A DNA stretch of 20,466 nt from assembly GCA_009919445.1 (NCBI GenBank), contig RGBY01000013.1, forward strand, positions 1 to 20,466, in the 5' to 3' direction. Origin of the DNA: Planctomycetia bacterium. GTDB taxonomy: Bacteria > Planctomycetota > Planctomycetia > Pirellulales > UBA1268. The position numbers and the translations under genes are program-made. This document shows positions 1 to 7,618 of this stretch, piece after piece (the first letter of the stretch is position 1; each line of letters starts with the position of its first letter). The notes under the pieces are model-generated. The model did no database searches and was not told where the DNA came from. It saw nothing but the letters and a program-made list of their open reading frames with translations.

Positions 1-1041
1 GACAAACCGCAGTTGCCCGTTGAGGGTCTTCTTGTCGCGGGCCATGATCGCCAGCAAGGTATCGTCGCTGATGCCGCCAAGGCTGTCGGTGACCACCGGT
101 AGGCCAAGCTGCTCAAGCAGCCGCTGCTGGCGGGTGACGACCGCCTCGTCGATTCGGCCGAGGCTGCAGGCCAGCCGAGCGGCCGCCACCATGCCGAGGG
201 AAACCGCCTCGCCGTGCAGCAGCGTGCCATAGCCTGTGGCCGTCTCGAATGCATGGGCAAAGGTGTGCCCATAGTTCAGGCAGGCCCTAAGCCCGGTCTG
301 CTCGCGTTCGTCTCGCTCTACGACATAGGCCTTGATCTCAGCAGACCGCTGGACGACAGGCGTGATGGCCGCAGGCTCACGTGCCACGATGGCATTGGCA
401 TGCGACTCAAGCCAGGCAAAGAACTCAGCATCAAGAATCATGCCGTACTTCACGACCTCGGCCAGGCCGCTGATGAACTCGCGATTCGGTAGCGTCGTCA
501 GGGTGTCAATGTCGGCCACCACACCCTGCGGCTGCCAAAAGGCGCCGACCAGGTTTTTTCCAGCAGGGAGATTGATGCCAGTCTTCCCACCGATTGCACT
601 GTCGACCTGAGCCACCAGTGTGGTGGGGATCTGCCAGCAGGGGAGCCCGCGGGCAAAGCCGGCGGCAACAAAGCCGGCCAGATCACCGACCACGCCACCA
701 CCAACAGCGAGGATGGCTGTCTTTCGGTCAACGCTGAAATCAGCCAGAGCGTTCCAGAGCCGGCCTGCCTCAGCCAGGCTCTTCGAGCTTTCCCCCGATG
801 GCACCGTGATCTGCTCAGCGGTGATACCACTCTGCTTAAGGGAGGCAGCCACGGCATTGGCATGGGGTGTGACCACTGCGGCATCGGCAATGACGACAGC
901 CCGCTTCGCTGCCGTTGCTGCGATCCAGCCACCCAACTCAGCAAGCAGGCCACTGCCGACCCGAATGGTGTATGAACGATCGGGGGGCGGTGCTGCCGCA
1001 TCGCTGCCATCAAGCCGCAGGTTGATCGTGCGGGATGTCAC
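1..1041 (-). CDS. aroB: 3-dehydroquinate synthase, 3' end cut by window edge
   Basis: Cytoplasmic enzyme of the shikimate pathway that turns DAHP into 3-dehydroquinate using NAD and a divalent metal. The visible 347 residues carry the family signatures: the NAD-binding glycine loop GGGVVGD (residues 114-120), PTTLVAQVDSAIGGKTGIN (139-157), and the three expected metal ligands E195 (in AEVVKYG), H259 (in LNYGHT) and H276 (in LHGEAV). The sequence leaves the window just after DKKTLNGQLRFV, a segment normally near the C-terminus, so only some 10-20 residues should be missing. The start is GTG at 1041, one base after the stop of the small upstream gene. No in-frame start lies close upstream and no strong ribosome-binding site is seen, which suggests translational coupling. 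Reading frame and family are clear; the exact start is an inference. Confidence 0.96.
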   Translation of the reverse strand, partial: MTSRTINLRLDGSDAAAPPPDRSYTIRVGSGLLAELGGWIAATAAKRAVVIADAAVVTPHANAVAASLKQSGITAEQITVPSGESSKSLAEAGRLWNALADFSVDRKTAILAVGGGVVGDLAGFVAAGFARGLPCWQIPTTLVAQVDSAIGGKTGINLPAGKNLVGAFWQPQGVVADIDTLTTLPNREFISGLAEVVKYGMILDAEFFAWLESHANAIVAREPAAITPVVQRSAEIKAYVVERDEREQTGLRACLNYGHTFAHAFETATGYGTLLHGEAVSLGMVAAARLACSLGRIDEAVVTRQQRLLEQLGLPVVTDSLGGISDDTLLAIMARDKKTLNGQLRFV

Positions 1042-1042
1042 G

Positions 1043-1270
1043 TCAGGTAGCCGCCACCCGTTCAACGTCTTCGTCGGTTACGGTAATCACGCGGGCAAAG
1101 CCGCTATGCTGCCGCACATAGTCGAGTTCAGCTGCATCGGCAGGGGTGGCATGCAGCAAGGTCTCCACTCGACCTCGGTCCTCAGCAGACCAGTCTTCAT
1201 AGGCGTCGGGCCAGACCGTGTGTTGCTCGACAACGAGGGCTTCGCGGTAGGGGTCAAACTGGTTGGGCAT
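1043..1270 (-). CDS. small acidic hypothetical protein, coupled to aroB
   Basis: A 75-residue protein with no family I recognise. It is acidic and soluble, with no signal peptide or membrane segment: it opens MPNQFDPYREALVVEQ, has a central segment rich in Asp/Glu/Trp, and ends with TVTDEDVERVAAT. The case for a real gene is its ATG at 1270 with AAGGA eight bases upstream, its protein-like composition, and its stop lying one base before the aroB start, which looks like a two-gene operon. A promoter would lie in the 1271-1396 region shared with the divergent gene. Function is unknown; a regulatory or structural role beside aroB would be a guess. Confidence 0.72.
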   Translation of the reverse strand: MPNQFDPYREALVVEQHTVWPDAYEDWSAEDRGRVETLLHATPADAAELDYVRQHSGFARVITVTDEDVERVAAT

Positions 1271-1396
1271 CGGGCCAATCCTTGAACGTGACGAATCGTG
1301 GCGAGACGAACCTCGCCTGAAGTATACAGTGAGAGTAATCGGGCCTCGACGGGGGCCATTTTTATCCGTGCTTCTCTCATTTCCGAGGCGGTTGTC

Positions 1397-1951
1397 GTGT
1401 CACGCTCCTCTCCTGGCTCATTCCTGGTTCTTGGGCTCGTCGGGCTCGGTGTGGCGGCCGCTGCCATTGGCATCTGGTTCCAGTGGCAGCAGACCCGTCG
1501 GTGTCTCAATTTCTATGGTGTTGAGACCGCTGGTCAGATCTCACGGGCACCGCGGGTCGAGCTGTGGCGACTGAAACCGCGTGCTGCCTCCGGCCATACG
1601 GGGCGACTTGCGGCAGTGCAGCGGCTTGATATCACGACAGCCAAGGGGCTGGTTCATCTGCGTCGAGGCCTTGTGGAAGATGCCAACTTCGACTGGGGAG
1701 AGTCAGCCGGTAGCCAGCAGCCGCTCCCTGATTCCGCCTGGGATGTGGCCTTTGTGTTCGCTGACGCCGCAGGAGAAAAGGGCTCCCTGCTGGCCATTGA
1801 CCTCGGGTCGGAGTCTGAATCAGCTCAGCTGACGGTCCTCGGGCGTCCAGGGCGTGTGGTTTTGGGCAAGATGGCGAAGGGACTGCGGGACTGGGTGAAA
1901 TCGACAACCCACGACGGTGGCCGTCAGCAGGAATCTTCGCCGACGCCTTGA
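1397..1951 (+). CDS. membrane-anchored hypothetical protein
   Basis: About 184 residues from the preferred GTG start at 1397. After a short polar N-terminus (SRSSPGS) comes one hydrophobic helix (about residues 8-28, LVLGLVGLGVAAAAIGIWF), then QQTRRCLNFYG and a soluble domain of about 150 residues ending in a polar tail. The topology suggests a single-pass membrane protein with a large soluble domain. The open frame extends up to another GTG at 1298, but 1397 is preferred: GAGG at 1385-1388 sits eight bases before it, and starting there puts the membrane helix at the N-terminus as expected for an anchor. It is divergent from the aroB pair. I recognise no family and propose no function. The frame is supported by the well-formed helix and by a soluble part of plausible composition. 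Confidence 0.7.
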   Translation: MSRSSPGSFLVLGLVGLGVAAAAIGIWFQWQQTRRCLNFYGVETAGQISRAPRVELWRLKPRAASGHTGRLAAVQRLDITTAKGLVHLRRGLVEDANFDWGESAGSQQPLPDSAWDVAFVFADAAGEKGSLLAIDLGSESESAQLTVLGRPGRVVLGKMAKGLRDWVKSTTHDGGRQQESSPTP

Positions 1952-2083
1952 AGAGCTGCCTGAAACAGGTCTTTTGTCAGGGGCCTGAGCAGGACTATCG
2001 TCCCCGGTGGCTTACGTCACCCGAAAGGCCTTTTGCTCTGTCAGTAAAGGGGCCGTCGGTGGCAGATCCTCAAGGCAAGAGAA

Positions 2084-2932
2084 ATGCGAGCGATTGCAGT
2101 AGCGAATCAGAAGGGCGGCGTCGGGAAGACGACCACGTCAGTCAATCTGGCTGTTGGCCTCGCACGGCTTGGGCGACGAGTCTGCCTGATCGATCTTGAT
2201 CCGCAGGCTCATGCCACCTTGCATGTCGGCGTGATGCCAGGTGAGCAGGCGTGTTCAGCCTACAACGTTTTGGTTGAAGGGCAGCCGTTGGCGGCGGCGA
2301 CCGTCGCGGCGGAAGAAAATCTTTGGGTGGTTCCTTCTCACCTCGACCTGTCCGCAGTGGAGGTCGCGCTGGCAGGCCGTGCTGGGCGAGAGGCCATCCT
2401 GCGTGAACGGATCGCGGCCGATCCTGCCTGCCAGGGCTTGGTGGCTGACGCCTTTGATTATCTCATTGTGGACTGTCCCCCGTCGCTTGGCCTGCTTTCA
2501 CTCAATGCCATGGCAGCCGTTGATGAAGTACTCCTGCCGCTACAACCTCACTTCCTCGCCCTGCACGGGCTGAGCAAGCTGCTGGAGACCATCGAGTTGT
2601 CAGCCGACCACATCAATCCACGACTCCGGCTGCTGGGGGTGGCGCTTTGCCTTTACGAGGCCGGCACCAAACTGGCTACTGAAGTGGGCCGCGACGTCGA
2701 GGACTTTTTCGCCGAGGCTGGCCAGGGGCACCCTGCCTGGCGGGATGCCCGGGTATTCCAGACTCGCATTCGGCGGAACATCCGACTGGCCGAAGCCCCC
2801 AGTTTTGGTCAGTCCATTTTCAGCTATGCAGCCGACTCAAATGGTGCCGCCGATTACCGCGATCTTGCCGCCGAAGTTGACTCTGCCTGCCTGCCGAACC
2901 GAGAACTAGCTCCCCTGCGACAGGTTGCGTAA
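2084..2932 (+). CDS. ParA/Soj-family ATPase, orphan
   Basis: A 282-residue ParA-type P-loop ATPase of the deviant Walker A (MinD/ParA) class. These dimerise on ATP and position DNA or protein cargo on the nucleoid. Visible motifs are the deviant Walker A KGGVGKTT (residues 10-17, signature lysine K10), Walker A' region DLDPQA (37-42), and Walker B-like IVDCPPS (128-134). The C-terminal part includes RIRRNIRLAEAPSFGQSI, typical of Soj/ParA proteins. It starts at the motif almost immediately, as chromosomal Soj proteins do, and lacks the DNA-binding N-terminal domain of P1-type ParA. No parB or gidB homologue is nearby, unlike the usual chromosomal par locus, so it may act in chromosome segregation with a distant ParB or position another cargo. 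The ATG has only a weak upstream purine run (AAGAGA). Confidence 0.93.
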   Translation: MRAIAVANQKGGVGKTTTSVNLAVGLARLGRRVCLIDLDPQAHATLHVGVMPGEQACSAYNVLVEGQPLAAATVAAEENLWVVPSHLDLSAVEVALAGRAGREAILRERIAADPACQGLVADAFDYLIVDCPPSLGLLSLNAMAAVDEVLLPLQPHFLALHGLSKLLETIELSADHINPRLRLLGVALCLYEAGTKLATEVGRDVEDFFAEAGQGHPAWRDARVFQTRIRRNIRLAEAPSFGQSIFSYAADSNGAADYRDLAAEVDSACLPNRELAPLRQVA

Positions 2933-2936
2933 GTGG

Positions 2937-2989
2937 CACCGCAAACCATGAGTGGTCGCTTCTTGCGTGGGTGCGGTATGTTTGCGGTG
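2937..2989. repeat. perfect 10-bp inverted repeat after parA-like gene
   Basis: CACCGCAAAC at 2937-2946 is exactly repeated as its reverse complement GTTTGCGGTG at 2980-2989, with 33 bases between. It lies just after the stop of the ParA-like gene and before the secreted-protein gene. There is no T run after it, so it is not a standard intrinsic terminator. It could be an RNA hairpin or a protein-binding site. It does not match the known parS consensus. Confidence 0.5.
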
Positions 2990-3067
2990 GTGGTGCGGCT
3001 GTCAGCCTGCAAGACGTTCGAGGCAAAGGCTCGGTGTGCGGCCGGGTGAATGGGACTGGAGGTTTCC

Positions 3068-4798
3068 ATGCGACGACATCGACAAACACAGGCTAGGGGT
3101 GTCCTGCTGGGCATGGCCCTGCTGACGCTGGCAGGTTCGGTGCGTGCTGCGGATGGGTTCCGAGAACTTGGCCAAGGGGTATTGACGGTCGTCCCGCCCG
3201 ATGAGTCGGTGAGCGATGTGGCTCAGGTGCTCAATCTCCATGAGCTTGCTCAGGGCCGTGGTGAGACCTGGGATCCGGACCATGCACCGTCCCATCAGAC
3301 GCTCATTGGCATGGCGAGAGATCGGCAGTTCCTGCGAGATGTCTGGTGTCTTGAGTTCGCCTACAAGCCGCCGCGGACGATCGAAATTGATATGCCTGCG
3401 GAGGGCTACACGCTGCGGCGGGAAAAGGTCTGGTATCTCGTCTATCGCGTGAAGAACATCGGCGGAAGGCGGGTTGTCTTCGGCAAGGACAAGGACAACC
3501 CGGAAAAGGAAGACCGCACCCAGCGTAAGCTTGAAAAGATCAACCTTCCTGTCGACAATTTTGAGCCGCAGTTCATCTTTGAAACACACGAGGCCCTTTC
3601 ACAGGACGAAGGGCTGCTCGAGCATCGTGATTTTCTCGACCGGCTGGTGCCAACGGCGATGGGGCCAATCAGCCAGCGGGAAAAAATTCCTCTCGATGCA
3701 CTCCACGACAGTGTTTCCATTGGTGAGCAGCCACTTCGTCCCAATGAAGAACGCTGGGGGGTGGCGATCTGGCAGGGCGTTGATCCACGAATCGACTTTT
3801 TCACAATCTTCGCCTACGGGCTCACCAACGTCATGACCTGGCGGCATGAGCATGAGGGGCAAGAGGCTGATCTCGAAGGCGACATCGAGCATGCCCCCGA
3901 GTATGAGCGGCGGGAAATGGAGTGCCTGCGGCTCGACTTTTATCATCCGGGTGATGAGGCGCATGGTGATTTCGAAGAGGTTCAGGTGGTCCATGCTGGC
4001 ATGTTTGAGCAGCTGGCACTTGGATCACGGTTACTCGAGGCGGCCAGTCGGGCAACGCTCACCAAGGCCGAACACATTGCCGGGGTGCGGCAGCTGGGGG
4101 TGCGCTGGCAGGACTTTCTCGAGCCGGCCAAGGGCGAATGGACTGGTGGGGCTGGACTGAAGCCGGTTGAGAAATTTGCTGAGACGCTGGCCAAGGTGGA
4201 TGACCCCGCCGAACGCGAAACACTCGTGCGGGCATTTCTAGGTGATCAGGCCATTGGCTGGATGGAAGATCTCCTCCATGCCGTCGCCGGGCCAGCCTCT
4301 CCTGAGTGGGACGCCAAGCGTCGCAAGGCCCTGCAGACAGTTCATTTGACCCCCGAGCAGGTTGCCGTTGAGCCCCTCAAGTCGTTTGCCACAATCGTTC
4401 GAAAGTTGGAACTGGCCCCTGACCTGAAAGAGCGGCGAGACCAGTCGGCAGTGTTTTTTGGCTCGGCTGCCGACCGGGTTGATCAACTGGCTCATGAGGT
4501 GGCCATTGCTCGGGCGGCAGCACTGCTAAAACTTTTGCAGGTCGATGAGCGGGCACTTCTGCAAGTGGGGGTGCGGCGAGCCTTGGAATTCATCATTCCC
4601 AACCTCGTCACCCAGCCGGCAGCTGCCGAGGATGACCCTGGCCGGGTGGTTGATCGGGAGGAGGCGGAGCAAAAGGAGCTCCTCCAGGGACTCTTTGGTC
4701 ACGACGGTCCGGAACTCTTCCGCAGGGCCCGGGAGGCTCAGGAAGGGCAGGATTATCGCTGGCTCTTCCGCGAAGCCCGTCGAGAGGATATTCTCTAG
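3068..4798 (+). CDS. secreted hypothetical protein
   Basis: A 576-residue protein with a Sec-type signal peptide: basic start MRRHRQTQAR, hydrophobic core GVLLGMALLTLAG, and a likely cut after SVRA (about residue 27). The mature part is rich in charged residues and has no membrane helix and no family I can name. The N-terminal third has a compact block around residues 95-130 (WCLEFAYKPPRTIEIDMP, then KVWYLVYRVKNIGGRR) that could form a beta domain. The last 200 residues look helical and Glu/Arg-rich. ATG 3068 is chosen over in-frame ATG 3050 because GGAGG (3058-3062) lies five bases before it and it puts the signal peptide at the N-terminus. The next gene, rpmA, begins 82 bases downstream, so the two may share a transcript. 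Export is well supported; the role is unknown. Confidence 0.85.
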   Translation: MRRHRQTQARGVLLGMALLTLAGSVRAADGFRELGQGVLTVVPPDESVSDVAQVLNLHELAQGRGETWDPDHAPSHQTLIGMARDRQFLRDVWCLEFAYKPPRTIEIDMPAEGYTLRREKVWYLVYRVKNIGGRRVVFGKDKDNPEKEDRTQRKLEKINLPVDNFEPQFIFETHEALSQDEGLLEHRDFLDRLVPTAMGPISQREKIPLDALHDSVSIGEQPLRPNEERWGVAIWQGVDPRIDFFTIFAYGLTNVMTWRHEHEGQEADLEGDIEHAPEYERREMECLRLDFYHPGDEAHGDFEEVQVVHAGMFEQLALGSRLLEAASRATLTKAEHIAGVRQLGVRWQDFLEPAKGEWTGGAGLKPVEKFAETLAKVDDPAERETLVRAFLGDQAIGWMEDLLHAVAGPASPEWDAKRRKALQTVHLTPEQVAVEPLKSFATIVRKLELAPDLKERRDQSAVFFGSAADRVDQLAHEVAIARAAALLKLLQVDERALLQVGVRRALEFIIPNLVTQPAAAEDDPGRVVDREEAEQKELLQGLFGHDGPELFRRAREAQEGQDYRWLFREARREDIL

Positions 4799-4880
4799 GA
4801 CGCCTGAGAGCGACGGCGCCGAACAGTCCGGCCGCCTTCGCGGTCCGGGCCTGCAGTTCAATAGTGATGAGGATTCAGCG

Positions 4881-5132
4881 ATGGCACATAAAAAAGGTCA
4901 GGGTTCTAGCCGAAACGGCCGTGATTCCAACGCACAGCGACGCGGCGTGAAACGTTTTGGCGGGCAGGCAGTTCGTGCTGGCAACATTTTGGTGCGGCAG
5001 GTTGGCACCCGTTTCCATCCAGGCATGAATGTTGGCATGGGAAATGACTACACCCTCTTCGCCCTTTCTGATGGCGTTGTCCGGTTTGACCGCGAAGGCC
5101 GCCGGGTGAACGTTGACCAGGTAGCGGGCTGA
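4881..5132 (+). CDS. rpmA: 50S ribosomal protein bL27
   Basis: An 83-residue bL27, a large-subunit protein near the peptidyl-transferase centre and the tRNA acceptor ends. The sequence shows the N-terminal MAHKKGQGSSRNGRDS, then RRGVKRFGGQAVRAGNILVRQ and GTRFHPG, all hallmarks of the family. The N-terminus begins directly with the mature-type AHKKG sequence, so there is no cleaved leader of the Firmicutes kind. The start is well marked: GAGGA at 4869-4873, seven bases upstream of ATG 4881. The usual partner rplU (bL21) is not immediately upstream, where a secreted-protein gene stands instead; obg follows 33 bases downstream as in most bacteria. Confidence 0.97.
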   Translation: MAHKKGQGSSRNGRDSNAQRRGVKRFGGQAVRAGNILVRQVGTRFHPGMNVGMGNDYTLFALSDGVVRFDREGRRVNVDQVAG

Positions 5133-5165
5133 ACCGTCCTCGTGGCGGGCCGATGAGGCCACAGC

Positions 5166-6200
5166 GTGTTTGTTGACCGTGTTCAGGTCGAAGTAGTGGC
5201 TGGCAACGGCGGCAACGGCATCACCAGTTTTCGCCGCGAGAAGTACGTTGCCCGCGGCGGGCCCGATGGTGGTGATGGTGGCCGAGGCGGCAGTGTCATC
5301 CTGCAGGCAGAGGCCGGGGTCGATTCTCTTGCCGTGCTCTCGCATCGCAAGCAGTGGCGGGCCGAACATGGCCGGCCCGGTGGCCCACACAACTGTCAGG
5401 GGCGATCTGCCCGTGATCTGACGCTGCTGGTTCCTCCGGGCACGACGATCGTTGATGAGGCGACAGGGCTCCAACTCAAAGACCTAGCGCGGCCGGGTGA
5501 TCGGGTCGTGGCAGCCAGAGGGGGCAGTGGTGGACGCGGGAATGCCCACTTCAAGTCCTCCGTCAACCGGGCTCCTCGTGAATCAACCGCCGGTGAGATG
5601 GGCGAGGCTCGTCGGCTCACCCTAGAACTGAAGGTGATCGCCGACGTCGGCCTGGTGGGTTTGCCGAATGCCGGCAAGAGCACCCTCCTGTCACGACTGT
5701 CGCGAGCCCGGCCAGAAATCGCCAACTATGCGTTCACCACCAAGACGCCGATTCTCGGTATTGTCGAGGTGTCTCTTGATCGCAGTTTTGTACTCGCTGA
5801 TCTCCCCGGTCTCATTGAAGGCGCCCATGCAGGGGTGGGGCTTGGCCATGAATTCCTGCGGCATGTTGAGCGGGCAGGCATTCTCGTTCATGTGGTTGAA
5901 CCAGAGCCAGCGGACGGCAGTGACCCGGTGGAGAACTATCGGAAGATCAGGCAGGAATTGACGCTCTATGATGCGTCACTGGGAGAACGGCCGGAGATTC
6001 TGGTGGTGAGCAAGGCCGAACTGCCATCAGCGGAGGCCATCCGCGCCAAGCTGGCAAGCGAAACGGGCCTTCAGGTGCTGGCCGTCAGTGCTGTGACCGG
6101 GCAGGGGCTGGAACGCCTCGTGCCAGCCGTGACGAAAATGCTTGACCAGCGGGCCGAGGATTCCCAAGGCGATTTTTCAGCTTATGGGGAAAGAGAGTAA
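5166..6200 (+). CDS. obg: Obg family GTPase (CgtA)
   Basis: A 344-residue Obg GTPase, which helps assemble the 50S subunit and links ribosome biogenesis to growth state. The N-terminal glycine-rich Obg fold spans about 1-157 (AGNGGNGITSFRREKYV, GGPDGGDGGRGG). The G domain then shows G1 GLPNAGKS (165-172), switch I TTKTP, G3 DLPG (212-215), a G4 position reading SKAE (282-285), and G5 SAV (308-310). The G4 motif has Ser in place of the usual Asn and Glu in place of Asp of NKxD, so guanine recognition may be slightly altered. No C-terminal OCT extension is evident. It starts with GTG 5166 and is followed directly by coaX: the TAA at 6198-6200 abuts the GTGATG that starts the next gene. Confidence 0.97.
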   Translation: MFVDRVQVEVVAGNGGNGITSFRREKYVARGGPDGGDGGRGGSVILQAEAGVDSLAVLSHRKQWRAEHGRPGGPHNCQGRSARDLTLLVPPGTTIVDEATGLQLKDLARPGDRVVAARGGSGGRGNAHFKSSVNRAPRESTAGEMGEARRLTLELKVIADVGLVGLPNAGKSTLLSRLSRARPEIANYAFTTKTPILGIVEVSLDRSFVLADLPGLIEGAHAGVGLGHEFLRHVERAGILVHVVEPEPADGSDPVENYRKIRQELTLYDASLGERPEILVVSKAELPSAEAIRAKLASETGLQVLAVSAVTGQGLERLVPAVTKMLDQRAEDSQGDFSAYGERE

Positions 6201-6203
6201 GTG

Positions 6204-7043
6204 ATGAATCCAGTTGAGTCGCATCCGGTCGATCCGCAGAACGAAACCATTCTTGTTGCGGATGTCGGTAATTCGCGGATCAAACTCGCGGTAGTCGCTC
6301 AGGCTGCCCCGGCGTTGCCGCAGCCCACGCTGCCGCAGATTCAGCATCGGTTTGATCTCGATAGCCACCGGTTTACAGCTGATGAATTTGAAGGTTGGCT
6401 GATGACCGTGGCACCCGGGGCTGCCACCGTTTTTCTGGCCAGCGTCTATGACGCTGCAGCTGAACGTCTAGGAGCGATCATTGCTGGCACCAGCGCCACC
6501 CGTCATCGGGCGGTGCATCAGCGGCGGATACGATTCGACGATTTTCCGCTCACTGTCGAGGCCGCAGAGCCGGAACGTGTTGGCATCGACCGTCTGGCAG
6601 CGGCTGTCGCCGCCAGCCGGTTGGGACAGGCGGGGCGGGGCTGTGTTGTTGTCGATTGCGGAACGGCAGCATCAGTCGATCTTGTGGCAAACGGTCGATT
6701 CCTTGGCGGGGCGATTCTGCCGGGGCCGGCCTTAATGGCCAGATCGCTAGCCGATGGCACCAGCCTGCTACCAGAAGTGGCGGCGCTTGGTGAGCAGCCG
6801 CCGCCGCCCCTGCCGGGCCGGGTTACAGCAGAGGCGATTGCGGCCGGCATTGGGTTTGGCATTCGCGGCGCGATTGTGCGACTTGTGGAAGAAGCGCGTC
6901 AGTCCCTTGGCGGTGAGGCTGATCTGTTTCTTACTGGTGGCTGGCGTGGTGCGGTCCGAGGAGAATTGCCGGGGGTGGTCGAGAGCCCCGATCTGGTGCT
7001 CTCTGGAATCGGCTTGGCAGCTGTTTCTCTGGCGGCAGGATAA
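6204..7043 (+). CDS. coaX: type III pantothenate kinase
   Basis: A 279-residue ASKHA-fold kinase for the first step of CoA synthesis, phosphorylating pantothenate with ATP. Family motifs are the phosphate-binding DVGNSRIK (20-27), GIDR (127-130, with catalytic Asp129), VVDCGTAASVD (149-159), and GGAILPGPALMARSLADGT (168-186), followed by GIGFGIRGAI. It begins at ATG 6204, though GTG 6201 directly after the obg stop is also in frame and would add one residue. The purine run AAAGAGAG before it serves as a weak ribosome-binding site. An unusual proline-rich stretch (QPPPPLPG, about 198-205) lies before the last helices. It is probably co-transcribed with obg. Confidence 0.95.
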   Translation: MNPVESHPVDPQNETILVADVGNSRIKLAVVAQAAPALPQPTLPQIQHRFDLDSHRFTADEFEGWLMTVAPGAATVFLASVYDAAAERLGAIIAGTSATRHRAVHQRRIRFDDFPLTVEAAEPERVGIDRLAAAVAASRLGQAGRGCVVVDCGTAASVDLVANGRFLGGAILPGPALMARSLADGTSLLPEVAALGEQPPPPLPGRVTAEAIAAGIGFGIRGAIVRLVEEARQSLGGEADLFLTGGWRGAVRGELPGVVESPDLVLSGIGLAAVSLAAG

Positions 7044-7129
7044 GCCTCCGTATCGTGCTGGCATCGGGCTGCTAAACTGCAGCCTTGCGTTTGGACCGTT
7101 TTCCTCTGGTATCCCGTTGACGAGTATCC

Positions 7130-7618
7130 GTGACCGATTCTGCTGCTGCCCCTGAACTCAGAGAAAATCCCCGGGGTCTCGAACTTGCTTTGGCCATGGC
7201 CAAGGTAATTGAAGAGACACGGGGGCGTGATATCCGGATCCTCGATTTACGGAAGGTTACTGAAGTATTCGATTACTTCGTTCTTGCCACGGGCTCAAGC
7301 CGCCGACAGATGCACGCGGTGTCGGATGAAATTGAACGGGTGATCAAAGACGACTGGGGTGACCTCAAGCGAGGCATCGAAGGTTACGACGAAAGCCACT
7401 GGATTGTCCTCGACTACGGTGACGTTGTCGTGCATCTGTTTGATGCCCAGGCTCGTGACTACTGGGATCTTGAACAGCTCTGGAGTGATGCCGAACATTG
7501 CCGGTTGCGGCCGATGAGGTCCCAGGGCTTCTTGAGCAGGTACGGGAAACTGCCGATCCGAAGTTCGGCGACTACACCGCAACACTGGCGATGCCACTGG
7601 CCAAACGGCTCAGGGTGA
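7130..7618 (+). CDS. rsfS: ribosomal silencing factor RsfS, abnormal C-terminal tail
   Basis: RsfS binds uL14 and blocks joining of the ribosomal subunits during starvation. The family core is clear: KVIEETRGRDIRILDLRKVT (25-44), DYFVLATGSSRRQMHAV (48-64), EGYDESHWIVLDYGDVVVHLF (84-104), and the usual end YWDLEQLWSD (111-120). Homologues stop within a few residues of that last motif, but here the frame runs 40 residues more, through a segment (residue 122 on) that reads as out-of-frame argS sequence. The true protein is therefore probably about 120-125 residues, and the tail is either a genuine long overlap or the mark of an indel. The start is GTG 7130 with only a weak ribosome-binding site. 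Core identity is secure; the end is in doubt. Confidence 0.85.
   Translation: MTDSAAAPELRENPRGLELALAMAKVIEETRGRDIRILDLRKVTEVFDYFVLATGSSRRQMHAVSDEIERVIKDDWGDLKRGIEGYDESHWIVLDYGDVVVHLFDAQARDYWDLEQLWSDAEHCRLRPMRSQGFLSRYGKLPIRSSATTPQHWRCHWPNGSG

Noticed and set aside
498..1013. Long open frame on the minus strand within aroB giving a 171-residue protein.
   Set aside because: Low-complexity Ser/Trp/Arg-rich translation with no motifs; it is a shadow of aroB, which has all its catalytic residues in another frame.
1952..2083. 132-base gap before the ParA gene searched for a promoter or parS site.
   Set aside because: No convincing -35/-10 pair and no match to the parS consensus; nothing reportable seen.
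2948..3049. Possible 33-residue ORF (MSGRFLRGCGMFAVVVRLSACKTF...) with a lipobox-like LSAC, ending at the in-frame ATG 3050.
   Set aside because: Very short, no ribosome-binding site, overlaps the inverted repeat, and composition may be chance; kept out of the feature list.
7591..7593. ATG as an alternative argS start.
   Set aside because: It would remove the conserved DPKFGDY segment of the ArgS N-terminal domain, so it cannot be the functional start.
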